Shown: one piece after another, positions 1 through 7,158 of the stretch | How the letters are laid out: each line of letters begins with the position of its first letter | How positions within the stretch are numbered: the first letter of the stretch is position 1 | Source of the DNA: Fusibacter sp. A1 | Lineage (GTDB): Bacteria > Bacillota > Clostridia > Peptostreptococcales > Acidaminobacteraceae | Length of the DNA: 64,000 nucleotides | Assembly (NCBI RefSeq): GCF_004125825.1 | Contig: NZ_QQWI01000012.1 | Span: 1 to 64,000, forward strand | Direction of reading: 5' to 3' | Position numbers and translations under genes: made by a program | The notes under the pieces: model-generated | What the model saw: only the letters and a program-made list of their open reading frames with translations | What the model was told of the DNA's origin: nothing | Databases searched by the model: none

Positions 1-92
1 GACCCCTTGTAGACCACAAGGTTGATAGGTCTGAGGTGTAAGCACAGCAATGTGTTCAGCTGACAGATACTAATAGGTCGAGGTCTTGACCC
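1..92 (+). rRNA. 23S ribosomal RNA, 3' end (partial)
   Basis: The sequence matches the conserved 3' terminus of 23S rRNA, including the stretch around the final helix (ACTAATAGGTCGAGG). The gene enters from the left edge of the window, so only its last ~92 bases are present. It is followed after a ~50-bp spacer by 5S rRNA, the usual bacterial operon order. The exact end is an estimate. Confidence 0.9.
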
Positions 93-141
93 AAAATGTG
101 ATTATATGAAGTTTTGATTTTGCAAAGCGAAATCAGAATAT

Positions 142-255
142 TAAGTAGCGATAGCGAAGGGGATACACCTGTTCCCATCTCGAACACAGAAGTTAAGTCC
201 TTCAGCGCTGAAAATACTTGCCGGGCAGCTGGCTGGGAAGATAAGACGTTGCTTA
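142..255 (+). rRNA. 5S ribosomal RNA
   Basis: This has the conserved 5S core (CCCATCTCGAACACAGAAGT) and a terminal helix formed by AAGTAGCG at the 5' end and CGTTGCTT at the 3' end, which pair along eight positions with G-U pairs. The length is close to the usual ~117 nt. It lies directly downstream of 23S rRNA and just ahead of a terminator, so it is the last gene of the rRNA operon. The ends are set by the helix and may be off by a few bases. Confidence 0.92.
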
Positions 256-265
256 TTTGAGAAAT

Positions 266-294
266 GACACATCAGTTTAACTGGTGTGTTTTTT
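266..294 (+). terminator. Terminator of the rRNA operon
   Basis: ACACATCAGT pairs with ACTGGTGTGT around a short TTA loop and is followed by a T run. It sits right after 5S rRNA. Confidence 0.85.
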
Positions 295-352
295 CATATG
301 TACTGAAAGTTATATTGGACTGCAACGTCTCTTTGTTCCCAGTGGCCAGCCC

Positions 353-403
353 GTGAGCAAAAAGCGCTCACTTACGCTGGTTGCGAGTAAAAAACACTCG
401 CAA
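353..403 (+). repeat. Double hairpin repeat, copy 1
   Basis: Two adjacent hairpins: GTGAGC/GCTCAC (353-358 with 366-371), followed by TTACGC, then TTGCGAGT/ACTCGCAA (381-388 with 396-403). The same layout, with different but still complementary stems, recurs at 649-700. No coding potential is visible. Function unknown. Confidence 0.6.
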
Positions 404-456
404 GGATAAGACGTTGCTTATTTGAAAAAGACATTAGTTGATCTAATGTCTTTTTT
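401..456 (+). repeat. Second copy of the 5S 3' tail with its own terminator
   Basis: Bases ~404-424 repeat the last bases of the 5S gene (GATAAGACGTTGCTTATTTGA, also at 240-260). They are followed, as in the first copy, by a hairpin with T run (AGACATTAG/CTAATGTCT, then T6). This looks like a leftover from a partial duplication or recombination at the end of the rRNA operon, not a functional 5S gene, because the rest of 5S is missing. Confidence 0.65.
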
Positions 457-483
457 CGTTTTTGTTGAAGAGTTGGAGAGGTT

Positions 484-590
484 TGTGGAATGTAGTATGT
501 GGAATGTGGAATCCCTTGCGCGTTCCGCGCGTGGGTAGCTCGCGAAGCGTAGCTTCTAGAGTTTCCACATTCTACTTTCCACATTCCACA
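484..590 (+). repeat. Large imperfect palindrome with GTGGAATGT motifs
   Basis: A left arm at about 484-511 (GTGGAATGT repeated, ending GAATGTGGAA) faces a right arm at about 560-590 (TTCCACATTC ... CATTCCAC). The ends of the arms pair perfectly and the middle imperfectly. The loop contains a smaller CGCG-rich hairpin. Short reading frames here are not convincing genes. Confidence 0.6.
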
Positions 591-648
591 GAACTCGGTG
601 ATACTCTCAAGAGACCTTATCTGGGGTCGGGCTCCGTGAACTCTGCCC

Positions 649-741
649 GTGAATGAAATACAATTCACTTACGCAGTCTACGAATAAAAAGCATTCGTAG
701 CACGATTCACTTTTAGCCCACACGAGCAAAGTACGCTCGTG
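649..741 (+). repeat. Double hairpin repeat, copy 2, plus a third hairpin
   Basis: GTGAAT/ATTCAC (649-654 with 663-668), TTACGC, CTACGAAT/ATTCGTAG (678-685 with 693-700), then CACGAGC/GCTCGTG (721-727 with 735-741). The first two hairpins have the arrangement seen at 353-403 but different stem sequences, so pairing rather than sequence is kept. No gene is seen between 256 and 797. Confidence 0.6.
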
Positions 742-763
742 GTAAATCACTATCATCTCAATA

Positions 764-796
764 AAAAAACACGAACCAATTTGGCTCGTGTGTGTG
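764..796 (-). terminator. Terminator of the HsmA-like/MarR unit
   Basis: ACACGA-CCAA pairs with TTGG-TCGTGT. On the minus strand it is followed by a run of T, so it ends the unit read leftward from 1622. Confidence 0.8.
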
Positions 797-1183
797 TTAT
801 TTCATTGCGATAATCGCGCCGCTTACGTATGGAATCAGCCACAATAGCCAAACTACAAGGCTGAATTTATGGAAGTTGATTTGCGCTTTGTCGTTTTTCT
901 TGACGAGTACTATGATTGCCCAGATTGCGTGGAATGCCATTAAGCCTATTGCGAAGCCGCCTGTGATGGCGTGCCAGTTGAGGCCTGTGTGGACTGCGTC
1001 TGAGTTGCCTGCGATGCTGCTCATGATGGTTGTTCCTGTTGTATCGAAGATTAGGCCTAGGATAAAGAAGATAAGGTGTTTTAAGGTTAGTTTCTTCTCT
1101 TTATGTTCTGACCAAACACCGATAGTGTAAAACACAAGTGCCAGGCTGATTGTGATGATTGCTGTTATTAGTGGTAATGACAT
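797..1183 (-). CDS. HsmA-like (TIGR03987-type) small membrane protein
   Basis: This 128-residue integral membrane protein has about four hydrophobic segments (roughly residues 3-23, 35-55, 72-94 and 105-127). The motif LIFDTTGTTIMSSIAG and the later HAITGG...AFHAIWA pattern recall the family annotated as HsmA/TIGR03987, whose role is not established. It lies immediately downstream of a MarR-type regulator gene on the same strand, with about one base between them, so the two are one transcript and the protein is probably under that regulator's control. The family assignment is from recall of the motif and is moderate. A membrane protein is certain; function is not. Confidence 0.65.
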   Translation of the reverse strand: MSLPLITAIITISLALVFYTIGVWSEHKEKKLTLKHLIFFILGLIFDTTGTTIMSSIAGNSDAVHTGLNWHAITGGFAIGLMAFHAIWAIIVLVKKNDKAQINFHKFSLVVWLLWLIPYVSGAIIAMK

Positions 1184-1184
1184 G

Positions 1185-1622
1185 TTAGTTCTCCTTTTGT
1201 GGCATGATAGCCAGCAGATATTTTAGGGTGTCGATGATTTCTGTTCTTTTGCTGAGGTCGATATCGTCAAATAGGGCTTCAAAGGAATGATTCATGGTTT
1301 CTCTTAACTCTCTTGCGATCTTTAGTCCTTCTGGTGAAAAAGAGATCCATACGCTTCTTTTGTCTTTGACATCGTGTTCCTTTTGTAGAATGCCTTGTTT
1401 TTCGAGGCGGCTTATGATTCCTGATACTGTTCCTTTTGTGAGTGACATTTCTTTGCAGAGGTCATTCACAGTCAGCTTTTTGTGATGTGCGATGAGTTTG
1501 ATTACGATAAGCTGCTGGTGAGTAAGTTGATGAGCAGTCATATTCTCGTTTAGTTGACAGCTGACTTTGCCATATAACTCACGAATCAGCATGACAATTT
1601 GAAAAGCGGCGTTCTGATTCAA
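1185..1622 (-). CDS. MarR-family transcriptional regulator
   Basis: A winged-helix DNA-binding regulator. The core LTVNDLCKEMSLTKGTVSGI is the recognition region, followed by the wing DKRSVWISFSPEG. I choose the TTG start at 1622 because AAGGAG lies six bases upstream and gives 145 residues, the normal MarR length; a longer frame to 1697 would run through the promoter. The promoter and two palindromic operators overlap just upstream, so autorepression is likely. It is co-transcribed with the membrane protein downstream. MarR proteins usually respond to small toxic or aromatic molecules; the ligand here cannot be seen. Confidence 0.9.
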   Translation of the reverse strand: MNQNAAFQIVMLIRELYGKVSCQLNENMTAHQLTHQQLIVIKLIAHHKKLTVNDLCKEMSLTKGTVSGIISRLEKQGILQKEHDVKDKRSVWISFSPEGLKIARELRETMNHSFEALFDDIDLSKRTEIIDTLKYLLAIMPQKEN

Positions 1623-1635
1623 TGGATTCTCCTTC

Positions 1636-1697
1636 GTTTGCGTGCGAACTAAAATAGTTTCTATGCAAACTATAAACCATATTTCTCTCTCTGTCAA
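1636..1697 (-). promoter_or_regulatory. Promoter with two MarR-type operators
   Basis: On the minus strand, TTGACA (1692-1697) and TATAGT (1669-1674) are separated by 17 bp. Two palindromes, AGTTTCTATGCAAACT (1656-1671, overlapping the -10) and GTTTGCGTGCGAAC (1636-1649), are offset by 20 bp, about two helical turns. This is a typical layout for repression by a MarR dimer on the same DNA face. Confidence 0.75.
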
Positions 1698-1710
1698 CTT
1701 AATTATATGC

Positions 1711-1738
1711 TTGACAACTTTTTTTTATCGACTATACT
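1711..1738 (+). promoter_or_regulatory. Promoter of the proS T-box transcript
   Basis: TTGACA at 1711-1716 and TATACT at 1733-1738 with a 16-bp spacer, placed just upstream of the T-box leader. Confidence 0.8.
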
Positions 1739-1745
1739 ATATCTA

Positions 1746-1977
1746 TGGAAAACGAATAAGCGTTGATTAGGATTATTAGGTAAGATCACATGGAGAGAGA
1801 CACTGGTTGGTGAAAAGTGTTATGTGCGCTGTTACTGAACCTACCTAGGAGCTACTTAAGAAAACTTAAGTCGTGTGGTTACGTTATCAACTAAAAAGTG
1901 GGTCTATGACCTATTAGGGTGGTACCGCGGATATTACTTCGTCCCTTTGCATTGAGCAAAGGGACGAAGTTTTTTTA
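1746..1977 (+). promoter_or_regulatory. T-box riboswitch (proline) upstream of proS
   Basis: The hallmark T-box sequence AGGGTGGTACCGCGG is at 1916-1930. It is followed by a terminator (ACTTCGTCCCTTTGC/GCAAAGGGACGAAGT, 1936-1970, with T run). T-box leaders sense uncharged tRNA through a specifier codon in stem I. Two CCT (Pro) triplets lie in the expected area at 1840-1842 and 1844-1846; which one is the specifier is not resolved. Uncharged tRNA-Pro would promote read-through into proS. Confidence 0.93.
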
Positions 1978-1996
1978 ATTTAAGGAGAGTACAACT

Positions 1997-3706
1997 ATGA
2001 AAATGTCAAAACTATATGCACCAACATTAAGAGAAGTTCCATCGGAAGCGGAACTGCCAAGCCATCAATTACTTTTAAGAGCTGGAATGGTTCGTATGCT
2101 TGCAGCTGGAATTTATACTTATTTGCCACTTGGACACAAGGTGATTAAGAACATTGAACGAATCGTACGCGAAGAAATGGATGCTATTGATTCTCAAGAG
2201 TCGCTGATGTCTGCGATGATTCCATCTGAGCTTTGGAAGGAAACAGGTAGATGGGCTGATTTTGGGCCTGAAATGTTTAAACTGTACGATCGTCACAATA
2301 GAGAGTTCTGTCTAGGACCAACTCATGAGGAAGTTTTCACTGATCTTATCAGACACGAAGTAAAATCATATAAGCAACTTCCACTTAGCTTGTATCAGAT
2401 TCAAACGAAGTATCGTGATGAAAAACGTCCTAGATTCGGCTTGATGAGATGTCGCGAATTCATCATGAAGGATGCGTATACATTTGATAAGGATGAGGCG
2501 GGTATGAAAGAGGCCTACGAATCAATGTGGAAAGCTTATGAGCGCGTATTCGACAGATGTGGACTTAATTACAAAGTAGTCGAGGGTGATGCAGGTGCGA
2601 TGGGTGGAAGCGATTCACATGAATTTATCGCCCTATCTGAAATAGGAGAAACGCAGATCGTATACTGTGAATCATGTGATTATGCTGCTACCGATGAAAA
2701 AGCGGATGTGGTCTACGAGGTCGCAAGTGCTAATTTTGAAGCCTTGGAGCTCGAAAAAGTTTCAACACCGGATACAAAAACAATCGAGGAGCTTAAGAGT
2801 TTCTTTGGACTTAGTGAAGACTGTTTTGTTAAAACCTTATTATACAATGTTCAAGGAAAGACAGTGGCAGTGATGATTCCTGGAGACAGGGAGCTTAACG
2901 AAATTAAGCTGATCAATTTCTTGGATTGTGCGGAGCACGAACTTGAGATGGCTGATGAAGAGACGGTTAAGGCTGCTACTGGAGCTGAAGTCGGTTATGC
3001 TGGTCCAATCGGCTTAAACGGCGATATCAGACTTGTAGTCGATGAGAGAATCACTAAAATGGTGAATGTCATCGTCGGTGCAAATCAAACAGATTTCCAC
3101 TTTAAAAATGTGAATTACGGTCGTGATTTTAAAGGTGAGATCGCAACGGATCTGCTTCTTGTCAGAGAAGGGGACAATTGCCCAAAATGTAATACAAGAC
3201 TGTCGATGGACCGAGGTAACGAGGTAGGCAACATATTCCAACTTGGAACCAAATATTCAAAATCATTAGGCGCCACCTATCTTGATGCCAACGGTAAGGA
3301 GCAACTTATTGTAATGGGATCTCATGGTATTGGTGTATCCCGTACGATGGCTGCGATCATTGAACAGAGCTATGATGAAAATGGAATCATATGGCCAGTG
3401 GCTGTGGCTCCTTATAAGGCGATTGTAACAGTCGTCAATTCAAAAAAGGAAGATCAGCAGGAGCTAGGCTTCAAAATCTACGAAGAACTTAAGGCAAGGG
3501 GTGTAGAAGTAATTATTGATGATCGTATTGAGCGTGCAGGTGTTAAATTTAAGGATGCCGAGCTTATAGGCATTCCTTTCGCTATCAATGTAGGTAAGAA
3601 TGCCGAGCAGGGTATTGTAGAGTTTAAAGAACGTTCAAAAGGTGAAAAGATAGAGCTTACCACGGAAGAGGCGATTGCTAAAGTCATCGAGTGCCTGGCG
3701 CTTTAA
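1997..3706 (+). CDS. proS: Prolyl-tRNA synthetase
   Basis: A class II aminoacyl-tRNA synthetase that attaches proline to tRNA-Pro in the cytoplasm. At 569 residues it is the bacterial type with an inserted editing domain (roughly residues 225-405) between motifs 2 and 3. Motif 2 is visible as [17 protein letters not shown], and motif 3 lies near [13 protein letters not shown]; the C-terminal ~100 residues form the anticodon-binding domain. AAGGAG precedes the ATG. A second ATG two codons later could also serve. Expression is controlled by the T-box. The stop codon overlaps the start region of the next gene. Confidence 0.97.
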   Translation: MKMSKLYAPTLREVPSEAELPSHQLLLRAGMVRMLAAGIYTYLPLGHKVIKNIERIVREEMDAIDSQESLMSAMIPSELWKETGRWADFGPEMFKLYDRHNREFCLGPTHEEVFTDLIRHEVKSYKQLPLSLYQIQTKYRDEKRPRFGLMRCREFIMKDAYTFDKDEAGMKEAYESMWKAYERVFDRCGLNYKVVEGDAGAMGGSDSHEFIALSEIGETQIVYCESCDYAATDEKADVVYEVASANFEALELEKVSTPDTKTIEELKSFFGLSEDCFVKTLLYNVQGKTVAVMIPGDRELNEIKLINFLDCAEHELEMADEETVKAATGAEVGYAGPIGLNGDIRLVVDERITKMVNVIVGANQTDFHFKNVNYGRDFKGEIATDLLLVREGDNCPKCNTRLSMDRGNEVGNIFQLGTKYSKSLGATYLDANGKEQLIVMGSHGIGVSRTMAAIIEQSYDENGIIWPVAVAPYKAIVTVVNSKKEDQQELGFKIYEELKARGVEVIIDDRIERAGVKFKDAELIGIPFAINVGKNAEQGIVEFKERSKGEKIELTTEEAIAKVIECLAL

Positions 3707-3717
3707 TGGTGGTTCAG

Positions 3718-4356
3718 ATGACTACGATCTATCTAACAAGACATGGACAAACGGAGTGGAATCTTGAAGGACGCAGCCAGGGGAAACTGGATTCAAAACT
3801 GACTGAGCTTGGTAGGAAACAAGCTCAGTGGCTGGCTGAGAGACTGCAACCTATCAGTTTTGACGCGGTTTATACGAGCACTAGCGGAAGAACTATCGAG
3901 ACGCAAGAAATCATTATGGCAGGAAAGTCTGTCAAAACCACAAGACTTGAAGGACTATGTGAAATGGACTTTGGTTCATGGCAAGGTAAGTTGTGGGATG
4001 AGGTCCGCGAAGAAAATCCCAAGCGATATGATGATTTTTGGAAAAATCCAAGTGCATTTGAACCGGATTGTGGCGAGTCTTATGCGACCTTTGTTAAAAG
4101 GGTGAATGAGGCACTTGATGAAATCACCCAGAAGCATGAAGGAGAGACCATATTGATTGTGGCTCATGGTGGCGTGTTAAAGGCAATCTACTCGCAACTA
4201 CAGAATATTCCTTTGGATGAGTTCTGGACACAAAAACCATATATGCATTCGGCCAATCTGACGATCATAGAGCGACAAGAGGGAAGCGATACCTTCTTGC
4301 TTCAAGGCTGTATTGATCATTATCCTGAACAGGAAAAAGCAAAATTTGACTACTAA
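3718..4356 (+). CDS. Histidine phosphatase family protein (phosphoglycerate mutase-like)
   Basis: The catalytic RHG motif is at the N-terminus (TIYLTRHGQTEWN), with the second conserved histidine in VAHGGVLKAI near residue 150. Members remove phosphate from small molecules such as alpha-ribazole phosphate, or act as phosphoglycerate mutase. The substrate cannot be read from the sequence, although the 212-residue length fits the small-molecule phosphatase group. I place the start at 3718 after a weak GGTGG; an ATG at 3706 overlapping the proS stop (TAATG) is a credible alternative by translational coupling. The gene probably shares the proS transcript and ends at the terminator at 4361. Confidence 0.85.
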   Translation: MTTIYLTRHGQTEWNLEGRSQGKLDSKLTELGRKQAQWLAERLQPISFDAVYTSTSGRTIETQEIIMAGKSVKTTRLEGLCEMDFGSWQGKLWDEVREENPKRYDDFWKNPSAFEPDCGESYATFVKRVNEALDEITQKHEGETILIVAHGGVLKAIYSQLQNIPLDEFWTQKPYMHSANLTIIERQEGSDTFLLQGCIDHYPEQEKAKFDY

Positions 4357-4360
4357 ATAG

Positions 4361-4400
4361 AAAGAGGCCACACCTTAAATCGGGGTGTGGCCTCTCTTTT
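4361..4400. terminator. Bidirectional terminator between the phosphatase gene and hisS
   Basis: AGAGGCCACACC pairs with GGTGTGGCCTCT with a T run on one side and an A run on the other. It lies between convergent genes. Confidence 0.88.
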
Positions 4401-5631
4401 AGAGGTCTTTAATCTCAAGTTCTTCTGCGTAGACGGTGAAGGCGTCAAAACCTTGCTCGGCCAGACGTTCTATCTGCTTACCGAATTTTTTCTTTTTCGC
4501 GAAAACAGAGACTACCGAATAGGTTTCTCTTAATTCGATAGATGTTTTGATCACGTCTTTCAAGGAGTCACGCGTGTCATAAAAAAGTGCTAGGCGCGTA
4601 CCTGTAGGGATATCACGTTTTTCTTCTCTTAAAATATCGATAATTCGCTCGTAGCCGATAGAAAACCCGCAGGCCGGCACATCGATTCCGCTAAGCTTGC
4701 CGATCATTTCATCGTAACGACCACCACCGCCGACTGCATAACCAAGTGAGCCGTAAAATACTTCGAATATGGTACTTGTATAGTATCCCATGCCTCTGAC
4801 GAGTGAATAGTCGAATACGATCTTGTAGTTTGCAGCTACTGATTCAATAACTTCGATAATTTCATTGATGTTCTCAAAGCCCTCTGCAGAAAGTTCCTTT
4901 GCTGCTGTGAGGCCCTCTGTTGCAAGTTTGTCGCTGAGCTGCATGAGTGAAGTGATTTTATCCTCTCCATATCCTTTTTCGCTCAACTCTTCTAGGATAC
5001 CGTCCTGACCGATTTTATCAAGTTTATCGAGTGTGATCGCTACATCTTGAAATTCTTCTGGAGCGAATCCTGCTGCAGCGGTCAATCCTTTTAAGATTCT
5101 TCTGTCATTGATCTTAATGGTTAGTTCATTCAGTCCAAGCTTTGTGAGCGCGCTGCCGACTGTGTTGATCAGTTCTATTTCTGTCAGGTTTGTAGCATCG
5201 CCGATGACATCCACATCACACTGGATAAAGTTTCTGTATCGGCCCTTCTGAGGACGTTCAGCTCTAAACACGTTGCCTATTTGAATTGCTTTGAATATAG
5301 GTGGCAACTCATTTCGGTTATTGGCATAAAAACGACTGAGCGGTAGCGTAAGGTCGAATCTTAAGCCGAGATCGGTAAGTGCTGATTCTGATTCTGGGAT
5401 TTGATTCAACTTCAACTTGTCGCCACGTTTTAAGATCTTAAATATCAACTTAGTGTTATCGCCACCGTCGCTGTTTTCCAAATTGCTTAAATTCTCGATT
5501 TGTGAAGTTTCGATTTCCGTGAATCCGTTTCTCGCATACTCCTCACGAATCACTTTCATCACGTATTCCCTTAAAGCCTTGTCTTTAGGTAAAAAATCTC
5601 TCATACCTTTTGGGGGTAAGTTACTAGCCAT
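4399..5631 (-). CDS. hisS: Histidyl-tRNA synthetase
   Basis: A class II synthetase charging tRNA-His. The family motifs are present: LRFDLTLPLSRF (motif 1/2 region), RAERPQKGRYRNF (motif 2), the histidine-binding motif LVRGMGYYTSTIFE and GGGRYD. At 410 residues it is in the normal range with a compact C-terminal anticodon-binding domain. The start is the ATG at 5631, where GGAGG lies five bases upstream; the ATG at 5643 has no ribosome binding site. An attenuator whose leader peptide ends in three His codons lies upstream. The histidine-binding motif separates it from HisZ-type paralogues, so a real synthetase is likely. Confidence 0.95.
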   Translation of the reverse strand: MASNLPPKGMRDFLPKDKALREYVMKVIREEYARNGFTEIETSQIENLSNLENSDGGDNTKLIFKILKRGDKLKLNQIPESESALTDLGLRFDLTLPLSRFYANNRNELPPIFKAIQIGNVFRAERPQKGRYRNFIQCDVDVIGDATNLTEIELINTVGSALTKLGLNELTIKINDRRILKGLTAAAGFAPEEFQDVAITLDKLDKIGQDGILEELSEKGYGEDKITSLMQLSDKLATEGLTAAKELSAEGFENINEIIEVIESVAANYKIVFDYSLVRGMGYYTSTIFEVFYGSLGYAVGGGGRYDEMIGKLSGIDVPACGFSIGYERIIDILREEKRDIPTGTRLALFYDTRDSLKDVIKTSIELRETYSVVSVFAKKKKFGKQIERLAEQGFDAFTVYAEELEIKDL

Positions 5632-5667
5632 GTCAGCCTCCATATCGTTTTTAATTGAAGTTTAAAT

Positions 5668-5752
5668 AAAAAAACCTGTCATCACTGACAGGTAGAAGTT
5701 CAAATCCCATCAGTGCACAGCAATAAGCGCTGCACTGACGTGCAAACGCGAA
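5668..5752 (-). promoter_or_regulatory. Transcription attenuator of hisS (pause hairpin, antiterminator, terminator)
   Basis: Reading leftward after the leader peptide there is a hairpin (TCAGTGCAGC with GCTGTGCACTGA, 5710-5738) and then a terminator ACCTGTCA/TGACAGGT followed by T7 (5668-5693). The downstream arm of the first hairpin (CACTGA) can also pair with TCAGTG inside the terminator (5683-5688), giving an antiterminator. A ribosome stalled on the His codons would cover the first arm and favour antitermination. The alternative pairings are visible; the mechanism is inferred by analogy with trp/his attenuation. Confidence 0.8.
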
Positions 5753-5806
5753 TTAATGATGATGGACAAATATTAGGTTTTCAATGTCAATTTTTAATAA
5801 TAGCAT
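5753..5806 (-). CDS. hisS leader peptide (17 residues, ends His-His-His)
   Basis: A short reading frame encodes MLLLKIDIENLIFVHHH, with three consecutive CAT codons directly before the TAA stop. AGAGGTG precedes the ATG at a suitable distance. It lies between a strong promoter and the attenuator hairpins of hisS. Its role would be to sense charged tRNA-His through ribosome stalling; the peptide itself need not have a function. It is too short for standard gene finders. Confidence 0.85.
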   Translation of the reverse strand: MLLLKIDIENLIFVHHH

Positions 5807-5829
5807 TAGAATCACCTCTGATTAGTTTG

Positions 5830-5858
5830 AGTATATCGCAAACGAGAACGTATGTCAA
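5830..5858 (-). promoter_or_regulatory. Promoter of the hisS leader
   Basis: On the minus strand, TTGACA (5853-5858) and TATACT (5830-5835) are separated by 17 bp, about 24 bp upstream of the leader ATG. Confidence 0.82.
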
Positions 5859-5960
5859 AGTTTGAGATAAAAAAAATCGGCATGAGACGGTTATGAATTT
5901 TGTGCTGATACAAGAAATAAACGGTTGAAAAGTAAGTTGAAAAATCAAAAAAAAATTAGA

Positions 5961-5989
5961 ATGACAAGGATGTGTTTGTGCTATATAAT
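5961..5989 (+). promoter_or_regulatory. Promoter-like sequence upstream of the tRNA cluster (distal)
   Basis: ATGACA at 5961-5966, 17 bp, then TATAAT at 5984-5989. A second, closer promoter is at 6071. No gene is seen between the hisS promoter and the first tRNA. Confidence 0.55.
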
Positions 5990-6070
5990 GTAGAAAAAAA
6001 TAGGCAGGATTGTGCGTCAATTCAGAGTATTTCATCTTTTAAAAAACAAACTTTTTTTTGAAAAAAACTA

Positions 6071-6099
6071 TTGACGTAAGTTGCTGTGTGTTATAAGAT
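6071..6099 (+). promoter_or_regulatory. Promoter of the tRNA cluster (proximal)
   Basis: TTGACG at 6071-6076, 17 bp, TAAGAT at 6094-6099, 34 bp before tRNA-Asn. Confidence 0.72.
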
Positions 6100-6132
6100 G
6101 TATTTGTTGCCGAAACAGGCAGCAAGCAAGAT

Positions 6133-6207
6133 TCCAAGGTAGCTCAACGGTGGAGCAACCGGCTGTTAACCGGTAGGCTGTGGGTTCGAGTCCCACCCTT
6201 GGAGCCA
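6133..6207 (+). tRNA. tRNA-Asn (GTT)
   Basis: A 75-nt cloverleaf with acceptor TCCAAGG/CCTTGGA, anticodon GTT in CTGTTAA, T-loop GGTTCGAGTCC and encoded CCA. First of ten clustered tRNAs. Confidence 0.95.
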
Positions 6208-6213
6208 ATATAA

Positions 6214-6289
<76 letters not shown>

Positions 6290-6294
6290 TTCAA

Positions 6295-6369
6295 GGCCCC
6301 TTGGTCAAGCGGTCAAGACACCGCCCTTTCACGGCGGTAACAGGGGTTCGATTCCCCTAGGGGTCACCA
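6295..6369 (+). tRNA. tRNA-Glu (TTC)
   Basis: A 75-nt cloverleaf, anticodon TTC within CCTTTCAC, T-loop GGTTCGATTCC, encoded CCA. Confidence 0.95.
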
Positions 6370-6410
6370 CAACAATTCTTGGTTGATGATTACATCGGCT
6401 GAGGATTCAT

Positions 6411-6486
6411 GGGAGCATAGCTCAGCTGGGAGAGCGCTTGCCTTACAAGCAAGATGTCATAGGTTCGATCCCTATTGTTCCCACCA
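6411..6486 (+). tRNA. tRNA-Val (TAC)
   Basis: A 76-nt cloverleaf with anticodon TAC, acceptor GGGAGCA/TGTTCCC and encoded CCA. Confidence 0.95.
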
Positions 6487-6492
6487 TCTCAA

Positions 6493-6607
6493 TTTTTTAT
6501 TGCAGACGGTAGGTTTTACGAAGTAAATACCGAGAGTCGAGGCAATAAAAAATGGTCGTTGCACAGCAACGAGAGTACATTACTGTATTTCGCACCTAGT
6601 GCGAAAT
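6493..6607 (+). repeat. Structured spacer, copy 1 (between tRNA-Val and tRNA-Asp)
   Basis: The outer stem TTTTTTATTGC/GCAATAAAAAA (6493-6503 with 6542-6552) encloses GACGGTAGGTTTTACGAAGT and a GGTA/TACC pair. It is followed by the hairpin CGTTGC/GCAACG (6557-6571). A further hairpin TTTCGCAC/GTGCGAAA is at about 6588-6606. The first part recurs at 6698-6777 with changed but still paired stems. Confidence 0.7.
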
Positions 6608-6616
6608 TCAATAAGC

Positions 6617-6693
6617 GGTCCGGTAGTTCAGCTGGTTAGAACGCCAGCCTGTCACGCTGGAGGTCGAGGGTTCGAATCCCTTCCGGATCGCCA
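6617..6693 (+). tRNA. tRNA-Asp (GTC)
   Basis: A 77-nt cloverleaf with acceptor GGTCCGG/CCGGATC, anticodon GTC in CTGTCAC and encoded CCA. Confidence 0.95.
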
Positions 6694-6697
6694 ATTA

Positions 6698-6777
6698 ATT
6701 TTATTTTGCAGACGGTAGGTTTTACGAAGTAAATACCGAAAGTCGAGGCAAAATAAAATGGTCATCGCACAGCGATG
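6698..6777 (+). repeat. Structured spacer, copy 2 (between tRNA-Asp and tRNA-Thr)
   Basis: The outer stem ATTTTATTTTGC/GCAAAATAAAAT (6698-6709 with 6748-6759) surrounds the same internal sequence as copy 1. It is followed by hairpin CATCGC/GCGATG (6763-6777). Both stems differ from copy 1 on both arms in a compensating way. Confidence 0.7.
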
Positions 6778-6801
6778 AAATTACCTTTATGTATTCAACA
6801 T

Positions 6802-6877
6802 GCCGATGTAGCTCAATTGGTAGAGCAATTGACTTGTAATCAATAGGTCGCGGGTTCGAGTCCCATCATCGGCTCCA
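6802..6877 (+). tRNA. tRNA-Thr (TGT)
   Basis: A 76-nt cloverleaf, acceptor GCCGATG/CATCGGC, anticodon TGT in CTTGTAA, encoded CCA. Confidence 0.95.
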
Positions 6878-6881
6878 TTTT

Positions 6882-6956
6882 GCGGAAGTGGCTCAGTGGT
6901 AGAGCATCGCCTTGCCAAGGCGAGGGTCGCGAGTTCAAATCTCGTCTTCCGCTCCA
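6882..6956 (+). tRNA. tRNA-Gly (GCC), copy 1
   Basis: A 75-nt cloverleaf, acceptor GCGGAAG/CTTCCGC, anticodon GCC in TTGCCAA, encoded CCA. Copy 2 at 7080 differs only in the T stem. Confidence 0.95.
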
Positions 6957-6961
6957 ATTAT

Positions 6962-7037
6962 GGTCCATTAGCTCAGTCGGTAGAGCATCTGACTTTTAAT
7001 CAGGGTGTCCCGCGTTCGAGTCGCGGATGGATCACCA
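6962..7037 (+). tRNA. tRNA-Lys (TTT)
   Basis: A 76-nt cloverleaf, acceptor GGTCCAT/ATGGATC, anticodon TTT in CTTTTAA, encoded CCA. A hairpin GTAAAAATCG/CGATTTTTAC follows at about 7050-7074, without a T run after it. Confidence 0.94.
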
Positions 7038-7079
7038 ATTTCATTAAGTGTAAAAATCGTGTTACGATTTTTACATTCT

Positions 7080-7154
7080 GCGGAAGTGGCTCAGTGGTAG
7101 AGCATCGCCTTGCCAAGGCGAGGGTCGAGGGTTCAAATCCCTTCTTCCGCTCCA
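7080..7154 (+). tRNA. tRNA-Gly (GCC), copy 2
   Basis: Near-identical to the copy at 6882. The T stem is GAGGG/CCCTT here instead of GCGAG/CTCGT, a paired change on both sides. Confidence 0.95.
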
Positions 7155-7158
7155 AGAT

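Noticed and set aside
372-668. Frames of 98 and 64 codons over the repeat region behind the rRNA operon
   Set aside because: They cover palindromic repeats and a duplicated 5S tail, and have no ribosome binding site.
7048-7076. Internal terminator between tRNA-Lys and the second tRNA-Gly
   Set aside because: The hairpin GTAAAAATCG/CGATTTTTAC is strong, but no T run follows it, and the downstream tRNAs lack their own promoter. A processing hairpin is more likely.
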